Assembly (NCBI GenBank): GCA_002405835.1
Contig: DHMO01000001.1
Location: 1 to 47,408, forward strand
Length of the DNA: 47,408 nucleotides
Origin: Lentisphaeria bacterium UBA4640
GTDB taxonomy: Bacteria; Verrucomicrobiota; Lentisphaeria; Victivallales; UBA1829
Direction of reading: 5' to 3'
Shown here: in pieces, positions 27,616 to 35,039 of the stretch
Position numbering within the stretch: position 1 is the stretch's first letter
Layout: each line of letters begins with the position of its first letter
Program-made: the position numbers and the translations under genes
Notes under the pieces: model-generated
The model's input: only the letters and a program-made list of their open reading frames with translations
The model's database searches: none
What the model was told of the DNA's origin: nothing

Positions 27616-28437
27616 TCAATACCCCATGAAATATTGACCGGAAGCGTTCTTCAGGTACATGCTTCCGAAACGGTAAAGCGCGACGCTTCCGTCACTCCGG
27701 AGCCAGTTCCCGTAGAGTCCTTTGGCATGAATGTTCGAAACAGCCCGTCCATCCGCCGGATCATCGACTCCCCAGCTGCTGCACTCCACGTAATTTTCTT
27801 TCACATAATTGATCGCCTGATCGTTGTAAGAGCTCTCAACACCGCCGATAATTTTCGACACGTCATCAAAGTTTTTTTCTCCGAAAAGCAACTTTCCCTT
27901 GATTTGGGAACGTTTTCTCCCGCCCGTCCCGCGCCAGTAAGCGCTCTGATATCCCTTGCATCCTTCACCGCCCCAGCAGCGCGTAAGCGCATAGTTCGAA
28001 GTGAAGTATTCCGCCCGGACCGTTCCCTCTTTCGGAGTTGCCGCGGCCGTGGGACAGACAAAAAGAGAATCTTTGCGCAGATAGTAATGATCCGGAGCGA
28101 CAAAATCCTGATCTTTGTTCAGCGGACGCCGCGCCACATAGCGGGACTTGCAGTAAGGCATAACCGCGTCGGTGAAGTGCTGATAGCTCGAATTGATTGC
28201 GTTGGGCATCTGGTCTTCATTGTCATCCGCATACATCATGACGCCCGTTCCGGTCTGTTTGAAATTGGAAGAGCAGAGAATCGTCTGAGCTTTTTCCCTG
28301 GCGCTGTTCAATGCGGGAAGAAGCATCCCCGCAAGAATCGCAATCACGGCAATTGTAATCAGAAGCTCAATCAAAGAAAATCTGTTCCATTTTTTCACGG
28401 ACATTCTCTTTCCCGAAGCATATTCGACTGTTTTCAT
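27616..28437 (-). CDS. Pseudopilin-like protein in the fucosidase operon
   Basis: The N-terminus has a basic leader followed by FSLIELLITIAVIAILAGM, the type IV pilin helix with Glu24 at mature position 5. The residue before the predicted cleavage point is Arg19, not Gly. The globular part has several Cys and aromatic residues. The end (SNIHAKGLYGNWLRSDGSVALYRFG, given here in parts: SNIHAKGLYGNW and RSDGSVALYRFG) is a degenerate H-X9-DG signature. The length is 273 residues. GGGG lies 8 bases before the ATG. It is embedded in the glycan operon, directly before the 1325-residue secreted protein. It probably sits in the inner membrane facing the periplasm after prepilin processing. Its function is unknown. 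Confidence 0.83.
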   Translation of the reverse strand: MKTVEYASGKRMSVKKWNRFSLIELLITIAVIAILAGMLLPALNSAREKAQTILCSSNFKQTGTGVMMYADDNEDQMPNAINSSYQHFTDAVMPYCKSRYVARRPLNKDQDFVAPDHYYLRKDSLFVCPTAAATPKEGTVRAEYFTSNYALTRCWGGEGCKGYQSAYWRGTGGRKRSQIKGKLLFGEKNFDDVSKIIGGVESSYNDQAINYVKENYVECSSWGVDDPADGRAVSNIHAKGLYGNWLRSDGSVALYRFGSMYLKNASGQYFMGY

Positions 28438-28452
28438 ATAAAACCCCTTTCC

Positions 28453-28479
28453 GGACAGCGCCCGAACAGGACACTGCCC
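28453..28479 (-). other. Possible intercistronic stem-loop before the pseudopilin
   Basis: In the minus-strand transcript GGGCAGUG and CGCUGUCC can form 8 pairs, two of them G-U, just upstream of the pseudopilin ribosome site. No U-tract follows, so it is more likely an RNA processing or stability element than a terminator, or it may be chance. Confidence 0.25.
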
Positions 28480-28497
28480 GTCTTTTTTACCGGTTAT

Positions 28498-29064
28498 TCA
28501 GCGTACTGTTTCTTTTGCTTTGAATTTGAGCGTGACAGGCACATTTGCCTTCACCGTCAGTCTTTTGACTGCGCTGGACTGATAGGCGGCAATGATATAC
28601 TGTTTCCCCTCCGCCGCGTCATCGCCGGCCTGAAGCAGGTTCGCCGGAGCGCCCCAGCCGCCGATACTCCCGCCCGCTCCCGGTTTTTCTTCAAAACCGC
28701 CGTTCCGCAACGCATCCGCCCCTTCCACTCGCACATCATCATATGCGACGAACTGCGGCGCCGCCGGAGCTTTGGTATAAGGACCGCGCAGCACAAATAG
28801 AATATTGCCGTCTTTCTTCGGTGTGAAGGTGATGGAATACTCCTGCCACTCCCCGGAAAGTTTTCCTCTGACTTCGATATACTGTTTCGCCCGCTCCTTG
28901 TCCCAGCCGGAATAGATCACCTTGAGCTGATTCTCTGCGTTTGAAACTTCAAGATCAATGCCGGAAGTCCGGCTGTCAAAGTCGACCCGGAAATCCGCTG
29001 CGGAAAGCATTGCAGCTCCCGCCATGAAAACCGCCGCCATCATTGCAATTCTGTGATTCATCAT
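28498..29064 (-). CDS. Small secreted protein, carbohydrate-binding-module-like
   Basis: A 188-residue protein with a signal peptide at residues 1-21 (MMNHRIAMMAAVFMAGAAMLS, cleaved near SAA-DF). The rest is predicted beta-sandwich: EWQEYSITFTPKKDGNILF and FVAYDDVRVEGADALRNGGF have the layout of CBM4/9-type modules, where a Trp and a buried Asp pair shape the fold. There is no catalytic domain. The ATG at 29064 is preferred because AAAGGA lies 8 bases before it; the open frame extends further upstream into the oxidoreductase gene without a start signal. It lies between the oxidoreductase and the pseudopilin. A role in glycan binding at the cell surface is inferred. Confidence 0.65.
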   Translation of the reverse strand: MMNHRIAMMAAVFMAGAAMLSAADFRVDFDSRTSGIDLEVSNAENQLKVIYSGWDKERAKQYIEVRGKLSGEWQEYSITFTPKKDGNILFVLRGPYTKAPAAPQFVAYDDVRVEGADALRNGGFEEKPGAGGSIGGWGAPANLLQAGDDAAEGKQYIIAAYQSSAVKRLTVKANVPVTLKFKAKETVR

Positions 29065-29089
29065 CTTCCCTTTCCTTTTTGTGTTAATG

Positions 29090-30157
29090 TCAAAGCGTCT
29101 TCCCGTAAAATGCGGGATTCTGCCGTTTGATTTTTTCAATTGTACGCGCAACTTCAAGAGCCTCCTCCGGCTTGACCGGGAACGGAACACCTTCCCGCAG
29201 AGCAAGATAGAGATGATGATAAATATCATTCACCGTATAACCGTTTGAAGGTTCCACCATGATTGTCTTCCGAATCCATTTCTGCTTTTCATTCCCCTGA
29301 AATGAACCATCCGCCGGAGGCGTCGCCGCAGAAGCCTGACGCGCGGGTCTCTCCGAATCCGGGGAGAGATAGCGCAGACGGATATCCTGTTCATCCTCGC
29401 AGATCAACGCCCCGCGATCTCCGTAAACCGCATAGACCGGTCCGGGAAGAGCTTCACTGCTGCCGATTTCGAGGTCAACCATCCGCCCGTTTTCTCCGAT
29501 GAATACGGCTTTGACGGTATCTTCCGCATCCCCGAGCCCGTTGATATTCTCCAGGTAACTGCAAAGCTCCGCAACCGGAGAATCCAGCAGACGCAGTGCA
29601 TGATCAATGATATGCGGTCCCCAGTTGTTGAGCTGTCCGCCTCCGCAGCTCCGGAGCGCCTGCCAGTCCTCCCGGTAACTGAATCCGTGGCGGCAAAGTT
29701 TGATTTGCCAGACATTCCCGAGAATGCCGGAATCAATAATCTCCCGAACATGATTGAAGGCGGATTCAAAACGGCGGTTATGGCGGAAAAACAGTTTTCC
29801 CGGATACCGTTTCAACGCCGCTTCCAGCTTTTCAATATCCTCCGGACAAACCGAAACCGGCTTTTCCAGAAACACGGTCTTTCCTTTTTCAAGCGCCCGC
29901 AATGCAAAATCCGCATGCTCCGGCGAACGCACCGCCACCGAAACCACATCCACATCCGGATCCGCAAGAAACTGCTCTTCATCCGTATAGACTCTGCAGT
30001 CCGGATACCGCTGTTTCAAGCGCGCCGTCCGTGCCGGATCAATATCGTATCCGGCGGAAACGCACAATTCCTCCGGATAGCGGTCAATTTCATTTGTGTG
30101 CATTCCCCACCCGGCTCTGCCGAGTCCCCAAATGCCGATACGAAGCTGCTGTTTCAT
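29090..30157 (-). CDS. Gfo/Idh/MocA-family NAD(P)-dependent oxidoreductase
   Basis: Cytoplasmic sugar dehydrogenase-like enzyme, first gene of the glycan operon. The Rossmann dinucleotide motif is GIWGLGRAGWGMH near residues 8-20. The family signature EKPVSVCPED, which has the conserved Lys, follows strand 5. The second domain holds GGGQLNNWGPHIIDHALRLL with the His-x-x-Asp-His arrangement of the active site. The 355-residue length is normal. Oxidation of a sugar or participation in a redox glycoside hydrolysis cycle is possible, but the substrate is unknown. A promoter and an AraC-type site lie just upstream. Confidence 0.87.
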   Translation of the reverse strand: MKQQLRIGIWGLGRAGWGMHTNEIDRYPEELCVSAGYDIDPARTARLKQRYPDCRVYTDEEQFLADPDVDVVSVAVRSPEHADFALRALEKGKTVFLEKPVSVCPEDIEKLEAALKRYPGKLFFRHNRRFESAFNHVREIIDSGILGNVWQIKLCRHGFSYREDWQALRSCGGGQLNNWGPHIIDHALRLLDSPVAELCSYLENINGLGDAEDTVKAVFIGENGRMVDLEIGSSEALPGPVYAVYGDRGALICEDEQDIRLRYLSPDSERPARQASAATPPADGSFQGNEKQKWIRKTIMVEPSNGYTVNDIYHHLYLALREGVPFPVKPEEALEVARTIEKIKRQNPAFYGKTL

Positions 30158-30206
30158 TTTTCAGAAATTCCTTTTTTTGCAGTTGAAAAATTCGTCATTT
30201 GATTAT

Positions 30207-30235
30207 ATTATACACCAAAACGCCGGATTTGTAAA
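30207..30235 (-). promoter_or_regulatory. Promoter of the seven-gene fucosidase operon
   Basis: On the minus strand TTTACA (30235-30230) and a perfect TATAAT (30212-30207) are separated by 17 bases, about 50 bases before the oxidoreductase ATG. The 32-base repeated element begins 4 bases beyond the -35, a position that suits an AraC-type activator. Confidence 0.7.
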
Positions 30236-30238
30236 TGA

Positions 30239-30270
30239 AGAAAAACCGCAAAAAAATGGACAATATGATT
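30239..30270. promoter_or_regulatory. Repeated 32-base element, copy 1 (candidate AraC site)
   Basis: The 32 bases share 26 positions with the element at 31915-31946. Conserved blocks on the plus strand are AGAAAAA at the left, GC, AAAAAAT, GACAA and GATT at the right. It lies between the divergent AraC gene and the oxidoreductase promoter, 4 bases beyond that promoter's -35. Confidence 0.65.
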
Positions 30271-30274
30271 TACC

Positions 30275-31081
30275 ATGCTGAGTCTTGACGGAATTGAATT
30301 CACGACATTCGGGGACTTTCCCGGTTCGCATCTCGTAAACCGCGGGAAAACCTTTGACGGATACTATGGCATTCAGTACAACCATTCCGGAAAAATGGTA
30401 TTTTCCGTCGACGGCGGCCCCGAAGAACTCTTTGACGGTCCCTGCCTCATTTTCACCGCACCGAACCGCTCATACAACTACAACAATTACAAAAACGAAC
30501 CGCGTCACCACTGCTATCTCTGCTTTCGCGGTCCCCGTGTGGAATTATTCATTCAGGAAGGACTTTTTGCTCCATATGCCGAGCGTCCGGTTCACCGTAT
30601 CGTCAAACCGGAACCGTTCTATAAAACCATGCTTGAAATCCAGGCTCTACTGCTGCACCCGCCGGGATACCGGGATAAGCGGAAAGTACTGCTCCTGGAA
30701 GACCTTCTGCTGCAGATTCAGGAACAGGAACCTCTTCCCGAAAAAATCAACGTCTACTGCGAGCAGATGCTGCAGAAACTGCGCGAGGAAATTGTCGCGG
30801 CTCCGCAGGATGAATGGAATTTTGAAGAGGAAGCCGGACGGATGTCCGTCTCCTATTCACATTTCCGCCGGATTTTCCGCATGCTTACGGGCTACGCGCC
30901 GACCCAGTTCCTGATCGAATGCCGGCTCAATCATGCAATGAAACTGCTGACAAACACCGCTTTGTCCATCAGGGAAATCGCACACGAAAGCGGATTCGAG
31001 GATGAATATTACTTTTCCCGAATCTTCCGGAAACACAGACAGCTTACGCCGTCCGCGTACCGGAAGGAATTCAGGATTTGA
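30275..31081 (+). CDS. AraC-family transcriptional regulator of the fucosidase locus
   Basis: Probable sugar-responsive activator, 268 residues. The N-terminal half (about residues 1-150) is a cupin-like sensor (YYGIQYNHSGKMVFSVDG, DGPCLIFTAPN). Residues 180-268 hold the two helix-turn-helix units of the AraC/XylS domain: RMSVSYSHFRRIFRMLTGYA followed by LSIREIAHESGFEDEYYFSR and a closing RKHRQLTPSAYRKEF. No clear ribosome site precedes the ATG, so translation may be weak. The gene is divergent from the seven-gene operon and convergent with the isomerase gene. The duplicated element in front of both neighbouring promoters makes these the likely targets. Confidence 0.9.
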   Translation: MLSLDGIEFTTFGDFPGSHLVNRGKTFDGYYGIQYNHSGKMVFSVDGGPEELFDGPCLIFTAPNRSYNYNNYKNEPRHHCYLCFRGPRVELFIQEGLFAPYAERPVHRIVKPEPFYKTMLEIQALLLHPPGYRDKRKVLLLEDLLLQIQEQEPLPEKINVYCEQMLQKLREEIVAAPQDEWNFEEEAGRMSVSYSHFRRIFRMLTGYAPTQFLIECRLNHAMKLLTNTALSIREIAHESGFEDEYYFSRIFRKHRQLTPSAYRKEFRI

Positions 31082-31096
31082 GAGAACTGAAGCAAT

Positions 31097-31846
31097 TTAC
31101 ATCATAATATCTTTCATGACGTCAAGAGAAGTCTTCAGCTCTTTCAGCGGGTCGCTCAAGTGTGTGTCATGCTCAATGAAAACCCATTTGGCAAAACCCC
31201 GTTTCTTCAATATTTTTCCCGCGCCCGTGTAATCCAGGCCGGCATTCCCTTCGCCGAGCCCGCAAAACCTCAAACGTTTTGTCCAGTCCGGATTCCCGCG
31301 GTCAAGAAACTCAATATCCTTGAAATGAACCGCGGCAAGACGGTCATAATACTTTTCAATCGTTCCGGTCACATCGCCGCCGGCCGCATGAAGATGACCG
31401 ATATCAAGAAGCAGAAGCGCATCCGGACACTCTTTCATGAATTCATCCACTTCCTCCTGCGTCTCAATCCGCGAGCCGAGATGATTATGAAGCGCCGCCC
31501 GGATTCCCGCCCGACGGCATGCGGCAAGAAAATCATTGGCTCGTCGGCAATACACAGAAAAATCTGTCTTGCGGTCACTCGGACCGGGCGAGAGCCAGAC
31601 GTATTCCTTGCCCAGCCCGGCGGTCCACAGAATCCCCGCGGCGAGGTCGGGACCGCGGCAAGTTGCAAAATCCATTCCGCACCTCCGGTAAAGAGAGGCT
31701 TTATTGAGCGCATCCCCGGAACTGTTCGCTTCGAGTCTTTCGATCCCGTCAAATCCAAGTTCGCGGAGATTTACCAGGCGGCTTTCCAAATCGTAAAGCC
31801 CGCCATACCAGACATTCAATCCATAATCGGCAACACCGAATCTCAT
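31097..31846 (-). CDS. Sugar phosphate isomerase/epimerase-like TIM-barrel protein
   Basis: Predicted cytoplasmic enzyme of the xylose isomerase-like TIM-barrel (AP_endonuc_2) fold, 249 residues. The likely metal ligands lie in the family's usual places: ALHNHLG (His), LLLDIGHLHAAGG (Asp and His), AVHFKDIEF (His/Asp) and WVFIEHDTH (Glu). The start at 31846 (MRFGVADYG) is chosen because GGAG lies 8-9 bases before it and the barrel begins there; the frame is open for 36 more codons upstream, but that part overlaps the promoter. It has its own promoter with the same AraC-type element as the main operon. The substrate is unknown. Confidence 0.82.
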   Translation of the reverse strand: MRFGVADYGLNVWYGGLYDLESRLVNLRELGFDGIERLEANSSGDALNKASLYRRCGMDFATCRGPDLAAGILWTAGLGKEYVWLSPGPSDRKTDFSVYCRRANDFLAACRRAGIRAALHNHLGSRIETQEEVDEFMKECPDALLLLDIGHLHAAGGDVTGTIEKYYDRLAAVHFKDIEFLDRGNPDWTKRLRFCGLGEGNAGLDYTGAGKILKKRGFAKWVFIEHDTHLSDPLKELKTSLDVMKDIMM

Positions 31847-31882
31847 TGTAACGGCTCCTTTCCTTTCGTTGAACCGGTGGAT

Positions 31883-31911
31883 AATATACGCGCTCTCATG
31901 CCGTTTCTCAA
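31883..31911 (-). promoter_or_regulatory. Promoter of the sugar isomerase gene
   Basis: On the minus strand TTGAGA (31911-31906) and TATATT (31888-31883) are separated by 17 bases, about 37 bases before the isomerase ATG. The second copy of the 32-base element starts 4 bases beyond the -35, the same offset as at the oxidoreductase promoter. Confidence 0.65.
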
Positions 31912-31914
31912 TAG

Positions 31915-31946
31915 AGAAAAAGTGCGAAAAAATAGACAAAACGATT
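31915..31946. promoter_or_regulatory. Repeated 32-base element, copy 2 (candidate AraC site)
   Basis: Same orientation as copy 1 at 30239-30270. The only differences are at element positions 8, 9, 12, 20, 26 and 28. It lies in the gap between the Tad-kinase operon end and the isomerase promoter. Confidence 0.65.
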
Positions 31947-31970
31947 ATCTGCAAACCAATATCTGCTGAA

Positions 31971-32816
31971 TCAGGAAAACTTCTCTTCCGGAAGATTCAT
32001 TTCATTGAGCTCGGCAAGTGCTTCCTTTGCGCTTTGCGGACGCAGCGCAGGGGAAAATTCCATCATCCGCCCCAGAAGAACCGCAAGTTTCTCCGTCGCG
32101 GATTCACGCAGAAGCGCCGCCGGCGGCGCAGTGCGGTCGGAACGGATTCGCTTCACCATCTCCACAAACGATCCTTTCGGACGGAGCGGACAGCCCGTCA
32201 GAACTTCGAACAGAACAAGCGCAAGACTGTAAAGATCGCTCCGCGCATCAGCGGAAGAGGAATCCTGCGCCTGTTCGGGCGAGAGAAACGACGCTGTACC
32301 AAAGACCTTTCCGCGCTCTTCCGCAACGCCGGGAAGTTTTGCAAGACCGAGGTCGCCCAGACGGAATCCGCCATCGGAGGTCAGCCAGATATTGTCCGGC
32401 TTGATGTCCCGGTGAACAATCCCGTCTGCATGAAGAGACGCGAGCGCCTGAAGCATTCCGCGCAGAAGGAAAACGGCATTCGGAAGAGAAAGTTTTCCGC
32501 TCTGATCCAGTTTCCGGCGAAGCGAACCGCCGTCCGCGAACTCCATGACGGCATACGGCATTCCCTGCCCCGTCTCCGCATGACGCAGGACGTGGATCAG
32601 AAACGGGGATTTCGAATGCTCAAGAAAATCCGCCAGTTCATGGAAATGCGCGGTGTGCGGATTCTCACAACGCAAAAATTTCACCGCACACGGTGTGCCG
32701 TCCGCGAGTCCGGCAGCAAGCCAGCATTCGGAAAGCGCACGCACGCGCAGGGGACGGATCAGCTGGACATCCGCGATCTGTTCCCCCGCGAAAAAATACG
32801 GAGCCGGTTCCGTCAT
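31971..32816 (-). CDS. Hanks-type serine/threonine protein kinase coupled to the Tad operon
   Basis: A single-domain cytoplasmic kinase of 281 residues with no membrane segment or sensor domain. Lys46 (PCAVKFL) and Glu60 can form the ATP-positioning salt bridge. His135-Arg-Asp137 with Lys and Asn142 make the catalytic loop HRDIKPDN, and GTASFLSPEQ is the activation segment end. Two departures stand out. The glycine-rich loop is missing (LIRPLRVRALSECWL where GxGxxG is expected), and the magnesium motif reads DLG (Asp155) instead of DFG. Activity is therefore likely but not certain. The start overlaps the TadA/CpaF stop by 4 bases (32813-32816), so its synthesis is coupled to the pilus ATPase. 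The target is unknown. Confidence 0.87.
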   Translation of the reverse strand: MTEPAPYFFAGEQIADVQLIRPLRVRALSECWLAAGLADGTPCAVKFLRCENPHTAHFHELADFLEHSKSPFLIHVLRHAETGQGMPYAVMEFADGGSLRRKLDQSGKLSLPNAVFLLRGMLQALASLHADGIVHRDIKPDNIWLTSDGGFRLGDLGLAKLPGVAEERGKVFGTASFLSPEQAQDSSSADARSDLYSLALVLFEVLTGCPLRPKGSFVEMVKRIRSDRTAPPAALLRESATEKLAVLLGRMMEFSPALRPQSAKEALAELNEMNLPEEKFS

Positions 32817-33901
32817 TCGTATTTCGGCAGCTCCAGTCCCATGATTTCCGCCTCGTGACGGAAGGTCGGAGCTTCGCCGAGAACGAAGCGCCCTTTGATG
32901 ACCATGTGACCGGGTTTCTCCGGATCAGGAAACGCCGATTCGGTTTCCCATTTCATCAGAGTGCGCGTGCGGTATTCTCCGTTTTCAGGCGGCATGACCT
33001 CCGCAATTTCAACCGTTTTCCGCGAGCCGTCCGGCATGTGCGAAGTCTGCACAACACAGTTGATTGCGGATGCCACCTGCATGCGGACCGCAACCAGCGG
33101 AAGTTCAATCCCGCTCATCATGGCGCAGGCTTCCATACGTCTCAGCGCATCAACCGCGCTGTTCGCGTGAATGGTCGACATGGAGCCGGAGTGACCGGTA
33201 TTCATCGCCTGCAGAAGGTCGAACGCCTCGCCGCCGCGGATTTCTCCGATGACCAGACGGTCCGGACGCAGACGCAGCGACGCAATCACAAGGTCGCGGA
33301 TTGTAAACGCGCCGTTGCCGTTCTTGTCCGGTTTGCGCGTTTCAAAATAGACCGTGTGTTTCTGCTGGAGCTGAAGTTCGCTCGCATCTTCAAGAACAAG
33401 AATGCGGTCGTTCTCCGGAATGAGACCGCTCAGTGCATTCAGAAGCGACGTTTTGCCCGACGAGGTTCCGCCGGAAACAATCGTGTTCTTGCGCAGTTTG
33501 ACAATGGCGTTCAAAAGAAGCACGCCGTCATGCGGAATGCTCCCGTACTCCTCCAGCTTGTCGATCGTCAGCATGTCTTTCTTGAATTTGCGGATGGAAA
33601 TGATTGTTCCGCTGCGGCTGATCGGCGGAATGGTCGCATGGACACGGGAGCCGTCGGGGAGACGCGCATCGAGGTCGGGGTGCATCTCGTCAAGCTGACG
33701 TTCGACAGATTTTGCGATGTTGACCGCCGCCGCTTTCAGCTGCGCTTCGCTCGCGAACTTTGCGGGCGTCTCCTGCAAAGTGCCGCCGCGTTCGATGTAG
33801 ACATGGTCGGGACCGTTAATCAGGATTTCGGAAACTTTGTCGTCGGCGAGATATTCCTTCACAGGTGCGAGGAACAGGATAAGAAATGATGCATCATTCA
33901 T
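32813..33901 (-). CDS. tadA: Tad pilus assembly ATPase, TadA/CpaF family
   Basis: Hexameric secretion ATPase that powers Flp pilus assembly at the inner membrane. The Walker A is GGTSSGKT at residues 144-151, preceded by the N-terminal region of CpaF (VSEILINGPDHVYIERGG). Downstream are RILVLEDASELQL (Asp box), LVIASLRLRPDRLVIGEIRG (Walker B region) and GHSGSMSTIHANSA (His box). At 362 residues it lacks the long N-terminal extension of some CpaF proteins. It overlaps both neighbours by 4 bases. The inner-membrane platform genes tadB and tadC that usually follow are absent here, and a kinase gene takes their place. Confidence 0.9.
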   Translation of the reverse strand: MNDASFLILFLAPVKEYLADDKVSEILINGPDHVYIERGGTLQETPAKFASEAQLKAAAVNIAKSVERQLDEMHPDLDARLPDGSRVHATIPPISRSGTIISIRKFKKDMLTIDKLEEYGSIPHDGVLLLNAIVKLRKNTIVSGGTSSGKTSLLNALSGLIPENDRILVLEDASELQLQQKHTVYFETRKPDKNGNGAFTIRDLVIASLRLRPDRLVIGEIRGGEAFDLLQAMNTGHSGSMSTIHANSAVDALRRMEACAMMSGIELPLVAVRMQVASAINCVVQTSHMPDGSRKTVEIAEVMPPENGEYRTRTLMKWETESAFPDPEKPGHMVIKGRFVLGEAPTFRHEAEIMGLELPKYE

Positions 33902-34362
33902 TCTGCAAGACCTCCGGTCGGTTCATTTTTTTTGTCTCTGCGGTAGGAAAATCCGGTCAGATCCGTGTTGATTTTCCAGACCATCAGAGTCAGTTCATAT
34001 TCATTTCCCGAAAAAGTCAGAATGACTTTCGGGCTTAAACTTTCATCCAGCGTAATCCGGCGCTCCGGGCGCCACGACTGATTCTGAAACCAGGAATTCA
34101 GGCGGGCGCGCGCGGAAACGAAATTCGCCGGGATCTCGCCCGAATACTCCCAGCTGTTCTCCGGACAGCGCTCCGCCGTCACTCCGGGCGGAAGACGCAG
34201 CGGCGGGAGCCCGCGCAGAGCGGAGGACGGACGGGACATTTGAACCGCCGGCACACTCTTCACCGCCGTTTTCTTCGCCGGCATCCGGTGAAACAGCACG
34301 GCTCCAAGTCCGCACAGAAAAACCAGAAGAGCAATTGCGGCAAAAAAGGAAAAGCGTTTCAT
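33898..34362 (-). CDS. Small membrane-anchored protein in the Tad operon
   Basis: I do not recognise a family for this 154-residue protein. It has one N-terminal hydrophobic segment (residues 5-24, FFAAIALLVFLCGLGAVLF) and a Pro/Arg-rich linker, then a small periplasmic domain with two notable aromatic patches (NSWEYSGEIP, LNSWFQNQSW). It could be a pilotin-like or assembly factor such as TadD/RcpB in role, but no similarity is visible. Both ends overlap neighbouring Tad genes by 4 bases (33898-33901 and 34359-34362), which supports that it is a real, co-translated gene. Confidence 0.7.
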   Translation of the reverse strand: MKRFSFFAAIALLVFLCGLGAVLFHRMPAKKTAVKSVPAVQMSRPSSALRGLPPLRLPPGVTAERCPENSWEYSGEIPANFVSARARLNSWFQNQSWRPERRITLDESLSPKVILTFSGNEYELTLMVWKINTDLTGFSYRRDKKNEPTGGLAE

Positions 34363-35039
34363 TTTGTGCTCCAGGTTTCAAACTTGCCGTAACGCTTGTA
34401 AAACTTGATTTTCTTCGGTTCCGCGCGGTCCTCTTTTGTATCGTCCGTAAACTTCGGATCCTTCAGAAGATCGAGGCTCCATTCTTTCGGATACTTGTCA
34501 TCCTTCGACTCGAACTTCCAGACCTCCTTGTCCGCAACGACGCTCGGATCCCAGTGACGCCGCGAAGTGGCAGACCCTTTGGTGCGCATGATGATGCACT
34601 GCGTGTAATCGTTTCCGTACCGCGATGAAGTCATATAAAGCTCCGGAATCGAAAACGGCTTGTCGATTCCGCGCGCATTGTACGGCATGTTGATCCAGTT
34701 GTCCAGGTAGTCCGGACGCCGTTCCATCAGCGTTGTTTTCGAGCCGATGAACTGAAGAAACGAGTTTTCCCCCGTCAAAGCGCGTTTCTGCGAAGCGGTA
34801 ATCACCGTTGAGCGCGGAAACATGTCCTGCAAAGCAAGAATCGCGGGAGTGCGCACGGAAAAGCGGTTTCCCGCCATCCAGACCGCCCAGTGATCCGCGG
34901 CGCGCAGATTCGTCGCATCCAGCGACTTCAGACCGAGCCAGAGGACGCCGCCGATCACCGCCATGTAAACGGGCAGGACAAGCACAAATTCCATCAGAAC
35001 CGAGCCGCGCGGATGTCTGTTCCGGAAGTTTTTCATCAT
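34359..35039 (-). CDS. TadE-like pseudopilin (second copy)
   Basis: Predicted minor pilin of the Tad apparatus, 226 residues. The N-terminus has RGSVLMEFVLVLPVYMAVIG, with Gly before the cleavage point and Glu at mature position 5, as in TadE prepilins. A globular periplasmic part follows. The start at 35039 (MMKNF) overlaps the stop of the upstream TadG-like gene as TGATG, and this start gives the normal short basic leader; the frame is open for 11 codons upstream. The 3' end overlaps the small anchored protein gene by 4 bases. Confidence 0.78.
   Translation of the reverse strand: MMKNFRNRHPRGSVLMEFVLVLPVYMAVIGGVLWLGLKSLDATNLRAADHWAVWMAGNRFSVRTPAILALQDMFPRSTVITASQKRALTGENSFLQFIGSKTTLMERRPDYLDNWINMPYNARGIDKPFSIPELYMTSSRYGNDYTQCIIMRTKGSATSRRHWDPSVVADKEVWKFESKDDKYPKEWSLDLLKDPKFTDDTKEDRAEPKKIKFYKRYGKFETWSTK

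Noticed and set aside
31904..31919. Inverted repeat TTTCTC-AATA-GAGAAA over the isomerase -35 as the AraC operator
   Set aside because: The corresponding bases at the oxidoreductase promoter are not palindromic, so it is not part of the shared element. It may be chance or a separate site.
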